DNA of 64,000 nt. Source: Halegenticoccus soli. Lineage in GTDB: Archaea; Halobacteriota; Halobacteria; Halobacteriales; Haloferacaceae. Numbering within the stretch: the stretch's first letter is position 1; every line of letters begins with the position of its first letter. Made by a program: the position numbers and the translations under genes. The notes beneath the pieces are model-generated. The model was given only the letters and a program-made list of their open reading frames with translations. It had not been told where the DNA came from and did not search any database. Where the stretch lies: the NCBI RefSeq assembly GCF_002844195.1, contig NZ_PEND01000001.1, positions 62,001-126,000 on the forward strand, in the 5' to 3' direction. Positions 27,534 to 36,023 of this stretch are shown piece after piece.

Positions 27534-27998
27534 TCAGTTTGCGCCGTCGCCCCCGTCGGCGTTCGATTCGCGGTACCGGATGAGTTCGTTCACGAACCAC
27601 AGCTTCAGCGCCATGGTGGCGACGGTGCAGGCGACCGTCGTAACGGGCTTCCGCCTGTACGCCGCGTACAGTCCGTAGAGAAAGACCGGGACCGCAGCCA
27701 CGTTGAGTACCTGCGGGAAGCCGAACCCCATCACGCTCCTGCCCTCGGAGATCCACAACTGCTCGGCCTTCACGCCGCGGTACATCCAATCGCCGGACTC
27801 CTCCTCGGGCGCCGGGAAGAGCACCGGATTCACCGCGAGATACAGGATAGTGAGTCCGAGCAACGGCCACTTTCTGGCGTAGACGGCGAAGACGAGGACG
27901 GGGTACGAGAGCAGCCGCGTCCACCCGCTCTTCGGGTTCGAGTGGCGGTTCCAGAAGTCGTCGGTCAGGATCGTCGCTCCGGGCGTCTTCGTCGGCAT
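27534..27998 (-). CDS. DUF6653-type membrane protein
   Basis: A 154-residue protein with three or four membrane segments (SYPVLVFAVYARKWPLLGLT, ILYLAVNPVLF, VLNVAAVPVFLYGLYAAY, VTTVACTVATMALKLWFV). The N-terminal DDFWNRHSNPKSGWTR and central NPVLFPAPE are the conserved marks I associate with DUF6653. The function is unknown. It lies convergent to the dehydrogenase, 48 bp away. Confidence 0.75.
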   Translation of the reverse strand: MPTKTPGATILTDDFWNRHSNPKSGWTRLLSYPVLVFAVYARKWPLLGLTILYLAVNPVLFPAPEEESGDWMYRGVKAEQLWISEGRSVMGFGFPQVLNVAAVPVFLYGLYAAYRRKPVTTVACTVATMALKLWFVNELIRYRESNADGGDGAN

Positions 27999-28052
27999 CG
28001 TCTCCCGGACGTAGGTCCGCGATCGATATAGCTGCCGTGGGAGTACTCCGTC

Positions 28053-28676
28053 TTACTTCACGAACTTCAGGAGGTCGTCGCGCTTCTGCTCGTGGAAGTG
28101 GTGTCGCAGCGCCTCCTTCAGCGCCTCCACGTTCCCCCGCTTGGCGCTGATCGGCGCGATCGTCTCCTTCCACTGCTGCCACGGCGGGTACAGCCCCAGC
28201 CGGTCGCACAGCTCGTTCAGCCGCTCGTCGCGGTCGTCGACCTTGTCCATCTTGTTCACCGCGACGACCGTCGGGATCCCAAGCTCTTCGAGGAAGTAGA
28301 ACATCTCGACGTCGTGGGGGATCTCGTCGGCGTTCGTGTGGCGGTCGATGATGTCGACGGCGCTCTTGCCGTCGACGACGAGCACGCCCGCGAGGATGCT
28401 GTCGGCGTTGTCCTCGACGTACCGGACGACGTCCGTCTTGATCTGCTCCCGACGGCGCTCGTCAACGCCCGACATGAATCCGAAGCCGGGGAGGTCGGTG
28501 AACACGAAGTCTTCCGCCGCCCAGTCGAAGTGGTTGGGCTTGCGGGTCACGCCGGGTTTCTTCCCGGTCGTGAACTTGTCGTGCCCGGTCAACTCGCGCA
28601 TCAGCGTCGATTTGCCGACGTTCGACCGCCCGACGAAGACCACTTCTGCCCCCCGGTCCGGTCGCTCCTCGAACAT
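28053..28676 (-). CDS. engB: Ribosome-biogenesis GTPase EngB
   Basis: A 207-residue GTPase of the TrmE-Era-EngA-EngB family. G1 is GRSNVGKS (16-23), G3 is DLPGFGF, G4 is NKMD and G5 is SAK. Members help assemble the large ribosomal subunit. The ATG at 28676 gives the short N-terminus ([16 protein letters not shown]) normal for archaeal EngB; the frame upstream is open but not protein-like. Confidence 0.93.
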   Translation of the reverse strand: MFEERPDRGAEVVFVGRSNVGKSTLMRELTGHDKFTTGKKPGVTRKPNHFDWAAEDFVFTDLPGFGFMSGVDERRREQIKTDVVRYVEDNADSILAGVLVVDGKSAVDIIDRHTNADEIPHDVEMFYFLEELGIPTVVAVNKMDKVDDRDERLNELCDRLGLYPPWQQWKETIAPISAKRGNVEALKEALRHHFHEQKRDDLLKFVK

Positions 28677-28950
28677 ACGTCCCGTATTCGACCGCGCGGG
28701 ATACCTCTTACGAGGCGACGACCGGCTATCGACCCTCCGTTGGCGTCGAATCGGGTCGACGGCTCGCTTCCGCGTCGACGCGGAGTGCGCCGTCGACGCC
28801 GGCGTGTCAGACGCGCTGACCCGCGGTGATCGCCGTCGCGTCGCTCGCCGTGGAGAAGGCTCATGCCGCTCAGGCGCCAACCGTGCTCTCCGTGGAGACC
28901 AGACGCGGAAGGGCGTCGACGGACGGCGAACGCGCCGTCGGGACGGGACG

Positions 28951-30222
28951 ATGAGCGAGCCGCCGTCGACGCGAGCGGGAGGCGAACGGACGACCACGGA
29001 CGACGGGATCGGGGGCGCTCGGCGGTGGCGAGCCCTGCTCGTGATCGCGGTCGCGGAGCTGTTGGCGATGTCGCTCTGGTTCAGCGCCACCGCGGCGGGG
29101 CCCGAACTCGCCGCCGAGTGGAGCCTGACGCCGACCGAGACGGCGTGGTTGACGATCGCCGTCCAGCTCGGGTTCGTCGCCGGCGCGCTGCTGTCGGCCG
29201 CGCTCACCCTCTCGGACGTCGTCCGGCCCCGGTACCTGTTCGCGGGCTCCGCCGCGGTCGGCGCCGGCGCGACCGCCGTCATCGCGGGGGCCGTCGACTC
29301 GGCGGTCCCCGCCATCGGGCTCCGGTTTCTCACGGGCGTCGCGCTCGCCGGGGTGTACCCGCCGGGGATGAAGATGATGGCGGGGTGGTTCCGCGCCGGG
29401 CGCGGGTTCGCCATCGGCGTCCTGGTCGGATCGCTCACCGTCGGCTCGGCGCTGCCGCACCTGCTGCGGACGATAGGCGGAGCCGGACGGCCGCGAGCGG
29501 TTCTGTACGGCGCGGTCGCGCTCGCGCTCGTCGGCGGCGCGCTCGCCCTGTTCGTCGAGGAGGGCCCGTACCAGTCGCCGGCCGCGCCGTTCGATCCGCG
29601 GGCGGTCGGGCGGATCCTCCGCGACCGCGCGACGCTGCTCGCCAACGGCGGGTACTTCGGCCACATGTGGGAGCTGTACGCCGTCTGGACGTGGATCCCC
29701 GCGTACCTGCTGGCGAGCTTCGACGCGAACGGCGGGTACGCGGGGTCGTCCGAACTGGCGTCCTTCCTCGCGTTCAGCACCATCGCGGTCGGCGGGCTCG
29801 GCGCGGTCGCGGCGGGGCTCGCGGCCGACCGCGTCGGGCGGACGACGGTGACGAGCGCCAGCATGGCCGCCAGCGGGCTCGCCTGTCTTTTGGCCGTTCC
29901 GCTGTTCGGCGCACCGCCGCTCCTCCTCGTCCCGTTCTGCCTGCTGTGGGGGTTCGCGATCGTGGCGGACTCCGCGCAGTTTTCCGCGTGCGTGACCGAA
30001 CTCGCCGAACCGAGCTACGTCGGGACGGCGCTCACCCTGCAGACGGCGCTCGGCTTCCTCCTCACGACGGCGTCGATCCAGCTCGTTCCGATCGTCGTCG
30101 GCGTCGCGGGGTGGCGGTGGGCGTTCGCGCCCCTCGCCGTCGGCCCTGCGGTCGGCACGCTCGCCATGCTCCGGCTCCGCGCCCGGCCCGAGGCCAGCCG
30201 CCTCGCGGGCGGACGGCGGTAG
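28951..30222 (+). CDS. Major facilitator superfamily transporter
   Basis: A 423-residue carrier with about twelve membrane helices. MFS marks include the first helix [23 protein letters not shown] and the loop 2-3 region [15 protein letters not shown]. It resembles the nitrate/cyanate branch loosely, but the substrate cannot be called. The ATG at 28951 follows a 274-bp gap from engB in which I see no gene. The last codons are copied twice past the stop (see 30205-30258). Confidence 0.85.
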   Translation: MSEPPSTRAGGERTTTDDGIGGARRWRALLVIAVAELLAMSLWFSATAAGPELAAEWSLTPTETAWLTIAVQLGFVAGALLSAALTLSDVVRPRYLFAGSAAVGAGATAVIAGAVDSAVPAIGLRFLTGVALAGVYPPGMKMMAGWFRAGRGFAIGVLVGSLTVGSALPHLLRTIGGAGRPRAVLYGAVALALVGGALALFVEEGPYQSPAAPFDPRAVGRILRDRATLLANGGYFGHMWELYAVWTWIPAYLLASFDANGGYAGSSELASFLAFSTIAVGGLGAVAAGLAADRVGRTTVTSASMAASGLACLLAVPLFGAPPLLLVPFCLLWGFAIVADSAQFSACVTELAEPSYVGTALTLQTALGFLLTTASIQLVPIVVGVAGWRWAFAPLAVGPAVGTLAMLRLRARPEASRLAGGRR

Positions 30223-30258
30223 GAGAACGGACGTCGATAGGCGAGCGGACGGCGGGAG
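30205..30258 (+). repeat. Three 18-bp tandem repeats across the MFS stop codon
   Basis: GCGGGCGGACGGCGGTAG (ending in the stop), GAGAACGGACGTCGATAG and GCGAGCGGACGGCGGGAG follow one another without gap. The second copy repeats an in-frame TAG; in the third the stop has become GAG. The period is a multiple of three. Confidence 0.75.
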
Positions 30259-30330
30259 ACGGGCGCGTCGCCGTCCACGTCTCCCGGCGAACGCCTCTCC
30301 TCGGCCACTCGGTCATCCCGCCGGTTCGGG

Positions 30331-31728
30331 TCAGTCCGCCGGCTCGACGTTCTGGTTCATCCGGAACAGGTTCGTCGGGTCGTACTCGCGCTTGAGTTCT
30401 GCCAGGCGCTCGTAGTTGTCGCCGTAGGCCAGCGACTCCTCGCCTTTCCCCTCGCTGATGAAGTTCACGTAAGTTCCGACGAGCGCGTGCGGGGCCATCG
30501 CGTCGTAGAACTCCCGCGCCCAGGCCACGCACTCGTCGTCGTGCGCCGGATCCTCCCACCGAGTGTGGACGTTCATCACGTACTCCGCGTCGCGGTGGGG
30601 GTACGCGGTGGCGTCCGCGGGAACGCGGGTGACGGCCCCGCCCAGCCGCGCGAAGGCGAGCTCCGTCTGCGGCGACGGGAGTCGCGCGGCGTGCTCGACC
30701 GCGGTGTCGATGGCCTCGTCGGTCAGGTCGGCGAAGTTGTGCGATTTCCAGTAGTTGCGCGCGCCGGGTTCGAGCAGCGGGTCGAACGCCTGCTGCCACT
30801 CGGTGTACCGGTGGGGACCGATCGCGTCGGCGATCGGCTCGCCGAACTCCCGAAGCGGCACCATCGCCGCTTCGCCCTCCGCCGGATCGCCCGCGTAGAA
30901 GGCGGCGAGGACGAGAACGTCCGTTCCGTGCGCGTCCTCCGGGAGGAACGGCAGCGGCGGCGCCTTTCTGAGGACGAACCAGACCACGAGGTCGTCCGGC
31001 GCCTCCGCGTTGAACTCGCGAACGAATCGCAGAACGTCCGCCGCCTCGTCGTGCGGATGCACGATCACCCCCGAGAGGATCTCGGGGCCGACGTCGTGGA
31101 GCCGGAATTCGAACGAGGTGACGACTCCGAAGTTGCCGCCGCCGCCGCGGATTCCCCACAGCAGGTCCCGGTTTTCCTCCTCGCTCGCGCGAACGAGTTC
31201 GCCGTCGGCGGTGACCACGTCCGCCGACGCGAGGTTGTCGACCGTCATCCCGTACTTGCGCGAGAGCCAGCCGAATCCGCCGCCGAGCGTGAGCCCGGCG
31301 ATTCCCGTCGTCGAGTTGAACCCGACCGGGGTCGCAAGGCCGAACGCCTGCGTCTCGTGGTCGAGTTCGGCGAGCGTGACCCCCGGTTCGACCCTGGCGG
31401 TCCGCCGGGACGGATCGACGCGAACCGACCGCATCCGCGACAGGTCGATCACGACGCCGTCGTCGCACACCGCGTTGCCGGCGACGTTGTGCCCGCCCCC
31501 CATTACGGAGACGAGCGCGCCGTTCTCCCGTGCGAAGTTCACGGCCTCGATCACGTCCGCGACGCCCGCGCAGCGGGCGATGACGGCCGGCCGGCGGTCG
31601 ATCATCCCGTTCCAGATCGACCGGGCCTCGTCGTACCCCGCGTCGCCGGGTCGGAGCAGCTCGCCGCGGAACCGCTCGCCGAACCGGGTTACCGCACCGT
31701 CGTCCGGTGTCTTCACGTGTATTGCCAT
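30331..31728 (-). CDS. FAD-linked oxidoreductase (BBE-like)
   Basis: A 465-residue flavoprotein of the PCMH/berberine-bridge type. The FAD domain shows VSVMGGGHNVAGNAVCDDGVVIDLS, where the His and Cys can be bicovalent flavin sites, then GLTLGGGFGWLSRKYGMTVDNL and WGIRGGGGNFGVVTSFEF. The C-terminal BBE motif is YGDNYERLAELKREYDPTNLFRMNQN. Related enzymes oxidise alcohols, sugars or amines; the substrate is unknown. A TATTTCA box at about 31760-31766 supports a leaderless start at 31728. Confidence 0.9.
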   Translation of the reverse strand: MAIHVKTPDDGAVTRFGERFRGELLRPGDAGYDEARSIWNGMIDRRPAVIARCAGVADVIEAVNFARENGALVSVMGGGHNVAGNAVCDDGVVIDLSRMRSVRVDPSRRTARVEPGVTLAELDHETQAFGLATPVGFNSTTGIAGLTLGGGFGWLSRKYGMTVDNLASADVVTADGELVRASEEENRDLLWGIRGGGGNFGVVTSFEFRLHDVGPEILSGVIVHPHDEAADVLRFVREFNAEAPDDLVVWFVLRKAPPLPFLPEDAHGTDVLVLAAFYAGDPAEGEAAMVPLREFGEPIADAIGPHRYTEWQQAFDPLLEPGARNYWKSHNFADLTDEAIDTAVEHAARLPSPQTELAFARLGGAVTRVPADATAYPHRDAEYVMNVHTRWEDPAHDDECVAWAREFYDAMAPHALVGTYVNFISEGKGEESLAYGDNYERLAELKREYDPTNLFRMNQNVEPAD

Positions 31729-31902
31729 AGCATATCACTGTCCGTTCGCTTCGAGAGGTGAAATACTTCGACCGATTTCGTCCGCTGCCACGTTCGAAGT
31801 CGTTGACGGGATTCGTTCATGCGTCCGCGTCGTTCGGCGGTGATCCGAAGGGGGCGGATCGCGGGGCCGGATCGCACAGGCCGCTGACCGAAGTCGACGG
31901 GC

Positions 31903-31930
31903 CTCCTCGGACGCCGAGGCGTCCGAGGAG
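31903..31930. terminator. Perfect 13-bp hairpin with 2-nt loop
   Basis: CTCCTCGGACGCC and GGCGTCCGAGGAG are separated only by GA. The hairpin lies in the 350-bp gap between the oxidoreductase start and the next gene and has no T-run. It might be a terminator, a cruciform-forming site or a protein-binding site; none is proven. No gene is visible in 31729-32078. Confidence 0.4.
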
Positions 31931-31938
31931 CTGAAGGG

Positions 31939-31974
31939 GCCGAGACGGCTGAGATAGCCGAGGCGGCCGAGACA
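31939..31974. repeat. Four 9-bp tandem repeats (GCCGAGACG-like)
   Basis: GCCGAGACG, GCTGAGATA, GCCGAGGCG and GCCGAGACA follow each other directly, nine bases after the hairpin at 31903-31930 ends. Confidence 0.6.
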
Positions 31975-32078
31975 GTTGCCGCCGGAGAGACTGAGACGGT
32001 CGTTGGCGGAGAGATCCAGACGCTCTCCGTCGCCGACGAGGCGTAGCTTCTACCTCGCTCGGCGAGAAGTCCGGGACG

Positions 32079-32786
32079 ATGGACAAACAGCAGCTGCGCG
32101 AGCGGGTCTGGGACGAGTTAGAGGAGAGCGGCGAGGCGCGCTTTCCGTACCCGCCGCACGGGAGAATTCCCAATTTCGCGGGGGCGAAGGACGCGGCGGC
32201 GCGGCTCGGAGAAACCGACGAGTGGCGGGACGCGAACGTGATCAAGTCGAACCCCGACGCCCCGCAGCTTCCCGTCCGCCGAACCGCGCTGCGGCGGGGA
32301 AAGACGGTGTACATGGCCGTCCCGCGATTGCGGGACGAGGAGTGCTTCCTCCGACTCGACCCGGCGGCGATCGACGACGTGGACCGCGCGGCGACGATCG
32401 GCGGCTCGTCCGAGGCCGGCGTGCCGGTCGCCCCCGAGGAGATGGTGCCGGTCGATCTGATCGTCGCGGGCAGCGTCGCGGTCACCGAACGGGGCGAACG
32501 GGTCGGGAAGGGTGAGGGGTACAGCGACCTCGAATTCGCGGTCCTCCGCGAGTTCGGGCTCGTCGACGACGGGACGACGACGGTCACCACTGTCCACGAG
32601 ATCCAGGTCGTCGACGAGGCGGTCCCGACGTCCGAGCACGACGTTCCGATGGACCTGCTCTTCACCCCCGAGCGGACGGTTCGGACGACCGCCTCGGGAT
32701 CCAAGCCGGCGGGCATCGCGTGGGACGAGCTGAGCGACGAGCGAATCGAGGAGATTCCGATTCTGGAGCGGTTGCGACCCCGGTGA
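32079..32786 (+). CDS. 5-formyltetrahydrofolate cyclo-ligase-like protein
   Basis: A 235-residue member of the 5-FCL/MTHFS family. It opens MDKQQLRERVWDELEESG and contains FAGAKDAAARL, VIKSNPDAPQLPVRRTAL, VPVDLIVAGSVAVTERGERVGKGEGYSDLEFAVL and a VHEIQVVDEAVP strand. True cyclo-ligases turn 5-formyl-THF to methenyl-THF with ATP. Archaeal relatives are more distant, so the exact reaction is uncertain. No neighbour is clearly linked. Confidence 0.82.
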   Translation: MDKQQLRERVWDELEESGEARFPYPPHGRIPNFAGAKDAAARLGETDEWRDANVIKSNPDAPQLPVRRTALRRGKTVYMAVPRLRDEECFLRLDPAAIDDVDRAATIGGSSEAGVPVAPEEMVPVDLIVAGSVAVTERGERVGKGEGYSDLEFAVLREFGLVDDGTTTVTTVHEIQVVDEAVPTSEHDVPMDLLFTPERTVRTTASGSKPAGIAWDELSDERIEEIPILERLRPR

Positions 32787-33014
32787 ATTCGACTCGCCTC
32801 CGAGCGGTCGCCGGCCGTTTCGTTTCAATCCCGCCCTGGGCTTTCTCTCCGCTGCAACTCGGTCATGGGACCGTGCGTTTCGGCTCTGATCGTGGGTAGG
32901 ACAGTGGCGGCAGACGGGAGCGATCGGATTTGGCGGACTCGAACGTTCGAGCCGCTGGAAACGGGAGGAGGCTTCCGTCGACGCCGCCGACGAAACGTTG
33001 AACCCGCTGTGCCG

Positions 33015-33027
33015 TATACTCCGTATA
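33015..33027 (+). promoter_or_regulatory. Inverted repeat TATAC-TCC-GTATA before an antitoxin gene
   Basis: A perfect 5-bp inverted repeat with a 3-bp spacer ends one base before the GTG of the RHH antitoxin. RHH antitoxins commonly bind such palindromes to repress their own promoter, so this is a candidate operator. A second perfect palindrome, CTCGAACGTTCGAG, lies at 32938-32951. Confidence 0.5.
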
Positions 33028-33028
33028 T

Positions 33029-33214
33029 GTGGGAACGAAAAACGTCCGTCTCGACGAGGACGTTTACGAGCGGATCAAGGCGAAAAAGCGCGACGGCGAG
33101 ACGTTCTCGGAGGCGATCGATCGGCTGACGGCCGAAACCTCCATCCTCGACCTCTACGGCATCGCCGACCCCGACACGGAGGACGAGTTCCGAGCGGCCG
33201 TGGACGGACGCTGA
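33029..33214 (+). CDS. VapB-like RHH antitoxin, no toxin beside it
   Basis: A 61-residue protein, MGTKNVRLDEDVYERIKAKKRDGETFSEAIDRLTAE, with the strand-helix-helix layout of VapB/RelB-type antitoxins (recalled as DUF7557 in haloarchaea). The start is a GTG at 33029. Usually a PIN-domain VapC follows within a few bases, but 33215-33286 holds none, and the next gene is a peptidase on the other strand. The upstream region 32787-33028 has no toxin either. Confidence 0.75.
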   Translation: MGTKNVRLDEDVYERIKAKKRDGETFSEAIDRLTAETSILDLYGIADPDTEDEFRAAVDGR

Positions 33215-33286
33215 GCGCCTCACGCCGATCCGTGAACCGCTGCGGCCGGGAAAAGTGCCGATCGAACCCGAACCGACGCGGTCGAA

Positions 33287-34393
33287 CTACTCCGGCGGGA
33301 GGTCCCGGTAGTAGTAGTCGCCGCGCTCCGGGATCTCCTCGGCGCCGTCGGGGTCGACCTCGAACACGGAGCCGTCGGCCGTGCCGTCGACGACGCTGGT
33401 CATGATTTCGAGCGCCAGCCGGGTGAGTTTCCCGTTGGACTTCTGCCCGACGCCCCCGCGGATCTCGACCAGTACGCTCCCGTAGCCCTGCAGACCGTAG
33501 CTGTTGCGCGCGATGCCGGGGTACGTGCCGCCGGGGTACTGCGTCGCCTCGGCGTAGCCGAACTTCGAGACGTGGTCGTAGGCGTGTCGGACGAGCTGCT
33601 TCGAGAGGTTCTGCGCGTCCGTCGGGACGCCCTCCGCGATGGGCCAGAACATCGAGGTCGTGATCATCTCCCCGTCGTCGGTGACGTACGTCCCCTGGTT
33701 GTGCACGTCGACGACCCAGAGCGGGTCGACCTCGGCGACGGCGTCGACGACGGCCTGCGCCTCCGGGACCGGGTTCTCCGGGTACTCGTCCGGGCGGTTC
33801 TGATAGAGGTCGCTCTCCGTCCAGTCGGGCCAGTGGTAGCGGTTGACGTCCCAGCCGACGCCCGCGTCGGGCGACGTGAAAAAGCCCTCCGAGGTGTCGC
33901 GGGCGGGCGCGTCCGGATCGACGTTGTACCGCTGGAACAGCTCCGGCTCCGACCCGTCGGGGTTCACCCGCGGGACCACGTTCACCGTCACCTCCTCGAG
34001 CAGGTCGTCGACGCTCGTGCTCCCGCTCGCGAGGTACTGGAGCATCGACAGCGCCGCCTCGGTTCCGTGCGGCTCGTTCCCGTGCTGTTGCGTGACGAAC
34101 ATCACGTCCGCGTCGCCGCTACCGACGCGCGCGAGGTGGATGTCCCGCCCCTGGTTCGACGTACCGACCGACTCGACCGCGAATTCGCGCTCGCTCGACC
34201 GCTGGAGACGGTCGAGCGCCGCGACCAGCTCCTCGTAGTCGTGGAACGCCTCCACCTTCCGCGGCTCGTTCTCCGTGAGCCACGGTCCGCCGGGAACGAT
34301 GTGTCCGTCCGGCTTCGCGCCCGCCGCACCGGTGAAAAGTGTCGCTCCGAGCGCCGCCCCGCCGACCGATTTCAGCATCTCTCTCCGATTCAT
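33287..34393 (-). CDS. Secreted M14-family zinc carboxypeptidase
   Basis: A 368-residue peptidase exported by a Tat-like signal (MNRREMLKSVGGAALGATLFTGAAGA). Zinc ligands are His104 and Glu107 in QQHGNEPHG and His231 in VVDVHNQG. The likely catalytic Glu310 is in VLVEIRGG. VPRVNPDG is also typical of M14. It is probably an extracellular exopeptidase. A second M14 gene lies at 36024-37358. The promoter is AT-rich (TTATAAATT around 34421-34430, minus strand), about 30 bp before the ATG. Confidence 0.9.
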   Translation of the reverse strand: MNRREMLKSVGGAALGATLFTGAAGAKPDGHIVPGGPWLTENEPRKVEAFHDYEELVAALDRLQRSSEREFAVESVGTSNQGRDIHLARVGSGDADVMFVTQQHGNEPHGTEAALSMLQYLASGSTSVDDLLEEVTVNVVPRVNPDGSEPELFQRYNVDPDAPARDTSEGFFTSPDAGVGWDVNRYHWPDWTESDLYQNRPDEYPENPVPEAQAVVDAVAEVDPLWVVDVHNQGTYVTDDGEMITTSMFWPIAEGVPTDAQNLSKQLVRHAYDHVSKFGYAEATQYPGGTYPGIARNSYGLQGYGSVLVEIRGGVGQKSNGKLTRLALEIMTSVVDGTADGSVFEVDPDGAEEIPERGDYYYRDLPPE

Positions 34394-34556
34394 TTTGGCG
34401 CTTCATCGATTAATCCACTACAATTTATAATTAACTGAAAATGAAGAAAACCGGATATCCCTCTCGCGCGTCGCCGCGAGCGGCGACGAGATCCGCCGCG
34501 TCCGCCAGGACGGGTCCGACCCGTGGCTATTTCGGTTCCCCGCCCGTGGCGTCACT

Positions 34557-35951
34557 GTGCGACTCGTAGAGGTCCTGATCCCGGCCGGGAGGCGAAACGC
34601 GGTCCTCGGCGCGCTGGACGACGAAGGGATAGACTACGCGGTCACCGACGAGACCAGCAGCCGCGAGTTCACCGCGGTCGTCACGTTCCCCGTGCCGACG
34701 AACGGCGTCGAGCACGTGCTCGCCCGCCTCCGCGAAGCCGGCATCGACGAGGACTCGTACACGGTCGTTCTCAACGCGGAAACCGTGGTTTCGCGGCGCT
34801 TCGAACGGCTCGAAGAGCGATTCAGCGAAAACGGCAACGGGGACGAAGGCCGGATCGCCCGCGAGGAGATCCACACGCGGGCGGCGGACCTCGCGCCGGA
34901 GTTCGGCAACTACGTGGCCATGACGGTGATAAGCGCCGTCGTCGCGACGGCGGGCGTGCTCGTCGACTCGCCGGCGGTCGTCGTCGGCTCGATGGTGATC
35001 GCCCCGCTCGTCGGTCCCGCGATGGCCACGAGCGTCGGGACGGTCGTCGACGATCCGGCGCTGTTTCGCCGCGGCGCGAAGCTTCAGGTGCTCGGCGTCC
35101 TCGCCGCCGTCGTCAGCGCGTCCGCCTTCGCCGTGCTGGTGAAGACGCTCGGGATGGTCCCGCCGACGCTGGATCTCTTTTCGCTCCAACAGTTCTCCGG
35201 TCGGCTCTCCCCCGATTTCCTCTCGCTCGCGGTCGCCCTCGGCGCGGGCGTCGCCGGGGCCATAAGCATCGCCTCGGGCGTCTCCATCGCGCTCGTGGGC
35301 GTGATGATCGCGGCGGCGCTCATCCCTCCCGTCGCCGTCGTCGGAATCGGCATCGCGTGGGGGCAGCCGATGACCGTCCTCTCCTCCGGCGTGCTCGTGC
35401 TGGTGAACGTTCTCTCGATCAACCTCTCGGCGCTGGCCGTCCTCTGGTACAAGGGGTACCGCCCCGAGAACTGGTTTCGCCAGGACGCGGCGCGGAGCGC
35501 GACGCTCAAGCGGATCGCGGCGCTCGCGGTGGCGATCGCCGTCCTCTCGGTCTTCCTCGGCGGCGTGACGTACGCGTCGTACCAGACCTCGCTGTACGAG
35601 GGGGAGATCCAGACCGAGGTGAACCAGATCGTGGGCGCGCCGCCCTACCAGAGCCTGTCGGTCCTCGAAATCCGGGTCCAGTACGACGACCAGATCCCCT
35701 TCCGCGAACCGAGCCGAGTCGTCGTCACGGTCGGTCGCCCCGTCGGGGAGGACCCGCCGAATCTCGCCGCGACGCTGTACGAACACCTGAACGCGGCCGT
35801 CGATCGGCCGAACGTGTTCCCGCTCGACGCCTCTCCGGCCCCCGAGACTCCGATCGACGTGCAGGTCCGGTACGTCGAAGTGCAGACGAAGTCTGCGAAC
35901 CAGCCGCAGCGCCTCGCCGACGCGCGTTCGACGCAGGCCGCGTCCGGGTGA
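34557..35951 (+). CDS. DUF389 membrane protein
   Basis: A 464-residue protein with a GTG start. The N-terminal 110 residues are a soluble ferredoxin-like fold; the DUF389 core then has five or six membrane helices with PAVVVGSMVIAPLVGPAMATSVGTVV and GVMIAAALIPPVAVVGIGIAWG. A C-terminal soluble domain follows. DUF389 proteins are widespread but lack an assigned role. The stop is followed by repeats that copy it (35938-35991). Confidence 0.9.
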   Translation: MRLVEVLIPAGRRNAVLGALDDEGIDYAVTDETSSREFTAVVTFPVPTNGVEHVLARLREAGIDEDSYTVVLNAETVVSRRFERLEERFSENGNGDEGRIAREEIHTRAADLAPEFGNYVAMTVISAVVATAGVLVDSPAVVVGSMVIAPLVGPAMATSVGTVVDDPALFRRGAKLQVLGVLAAVVSASAFAVLVKTLGMVPPTLDLFSLQQFSGRLSPDFLSLAVALGAGVAGAISIASGVSIALVGVMIAAALIPPVAVVGIGIAWGQPMTVLSSGVLVLVNVLSINLSALAVLWYKGYRPENWFRQDAARSATLKRIAALAVAIAVLSVFLGGVTYASYQTSLYEGEIQTEVNQIVGAPPYQSLSVLEIRVQYDDQIPFREPSRVVVTVGRPVGEDPPNLAATLYEHLNAAVDRPNVFPLDASPAPETPIDVQVRYVEVQTKSANQPQRLADARSTQAASG

Positions 35952-35991
35952 CTCCCCGCGTCCGGGTGACTCTCCGCGTTCGGGGGACTCG
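35938..35991 (+). repeat. Three 18-bp tandem repeats across the DUF389 stop codon
   Basis: CCGCGTCCGGGTGACTCC, CCGCGTCCGGGTGACTCT and CCGCGTTCGGGGGACTCG are contiguous. The stop TGA (35949-35951) recurs in frame at 35967-35969; in the third copy it is changed to GGA. Confidence 0.8.
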
Positions 35992-36023
35992 CTCCCGTAT
36001 CGATCGTCCGGACGGGGGAACGA

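Noticed and set aside
32938-32951. tRNA-like GTTCGAG sequence
   Set aside because: It is a 14-bp DNA palindrome; no acceptor or anticodon arm can be drawn around it.
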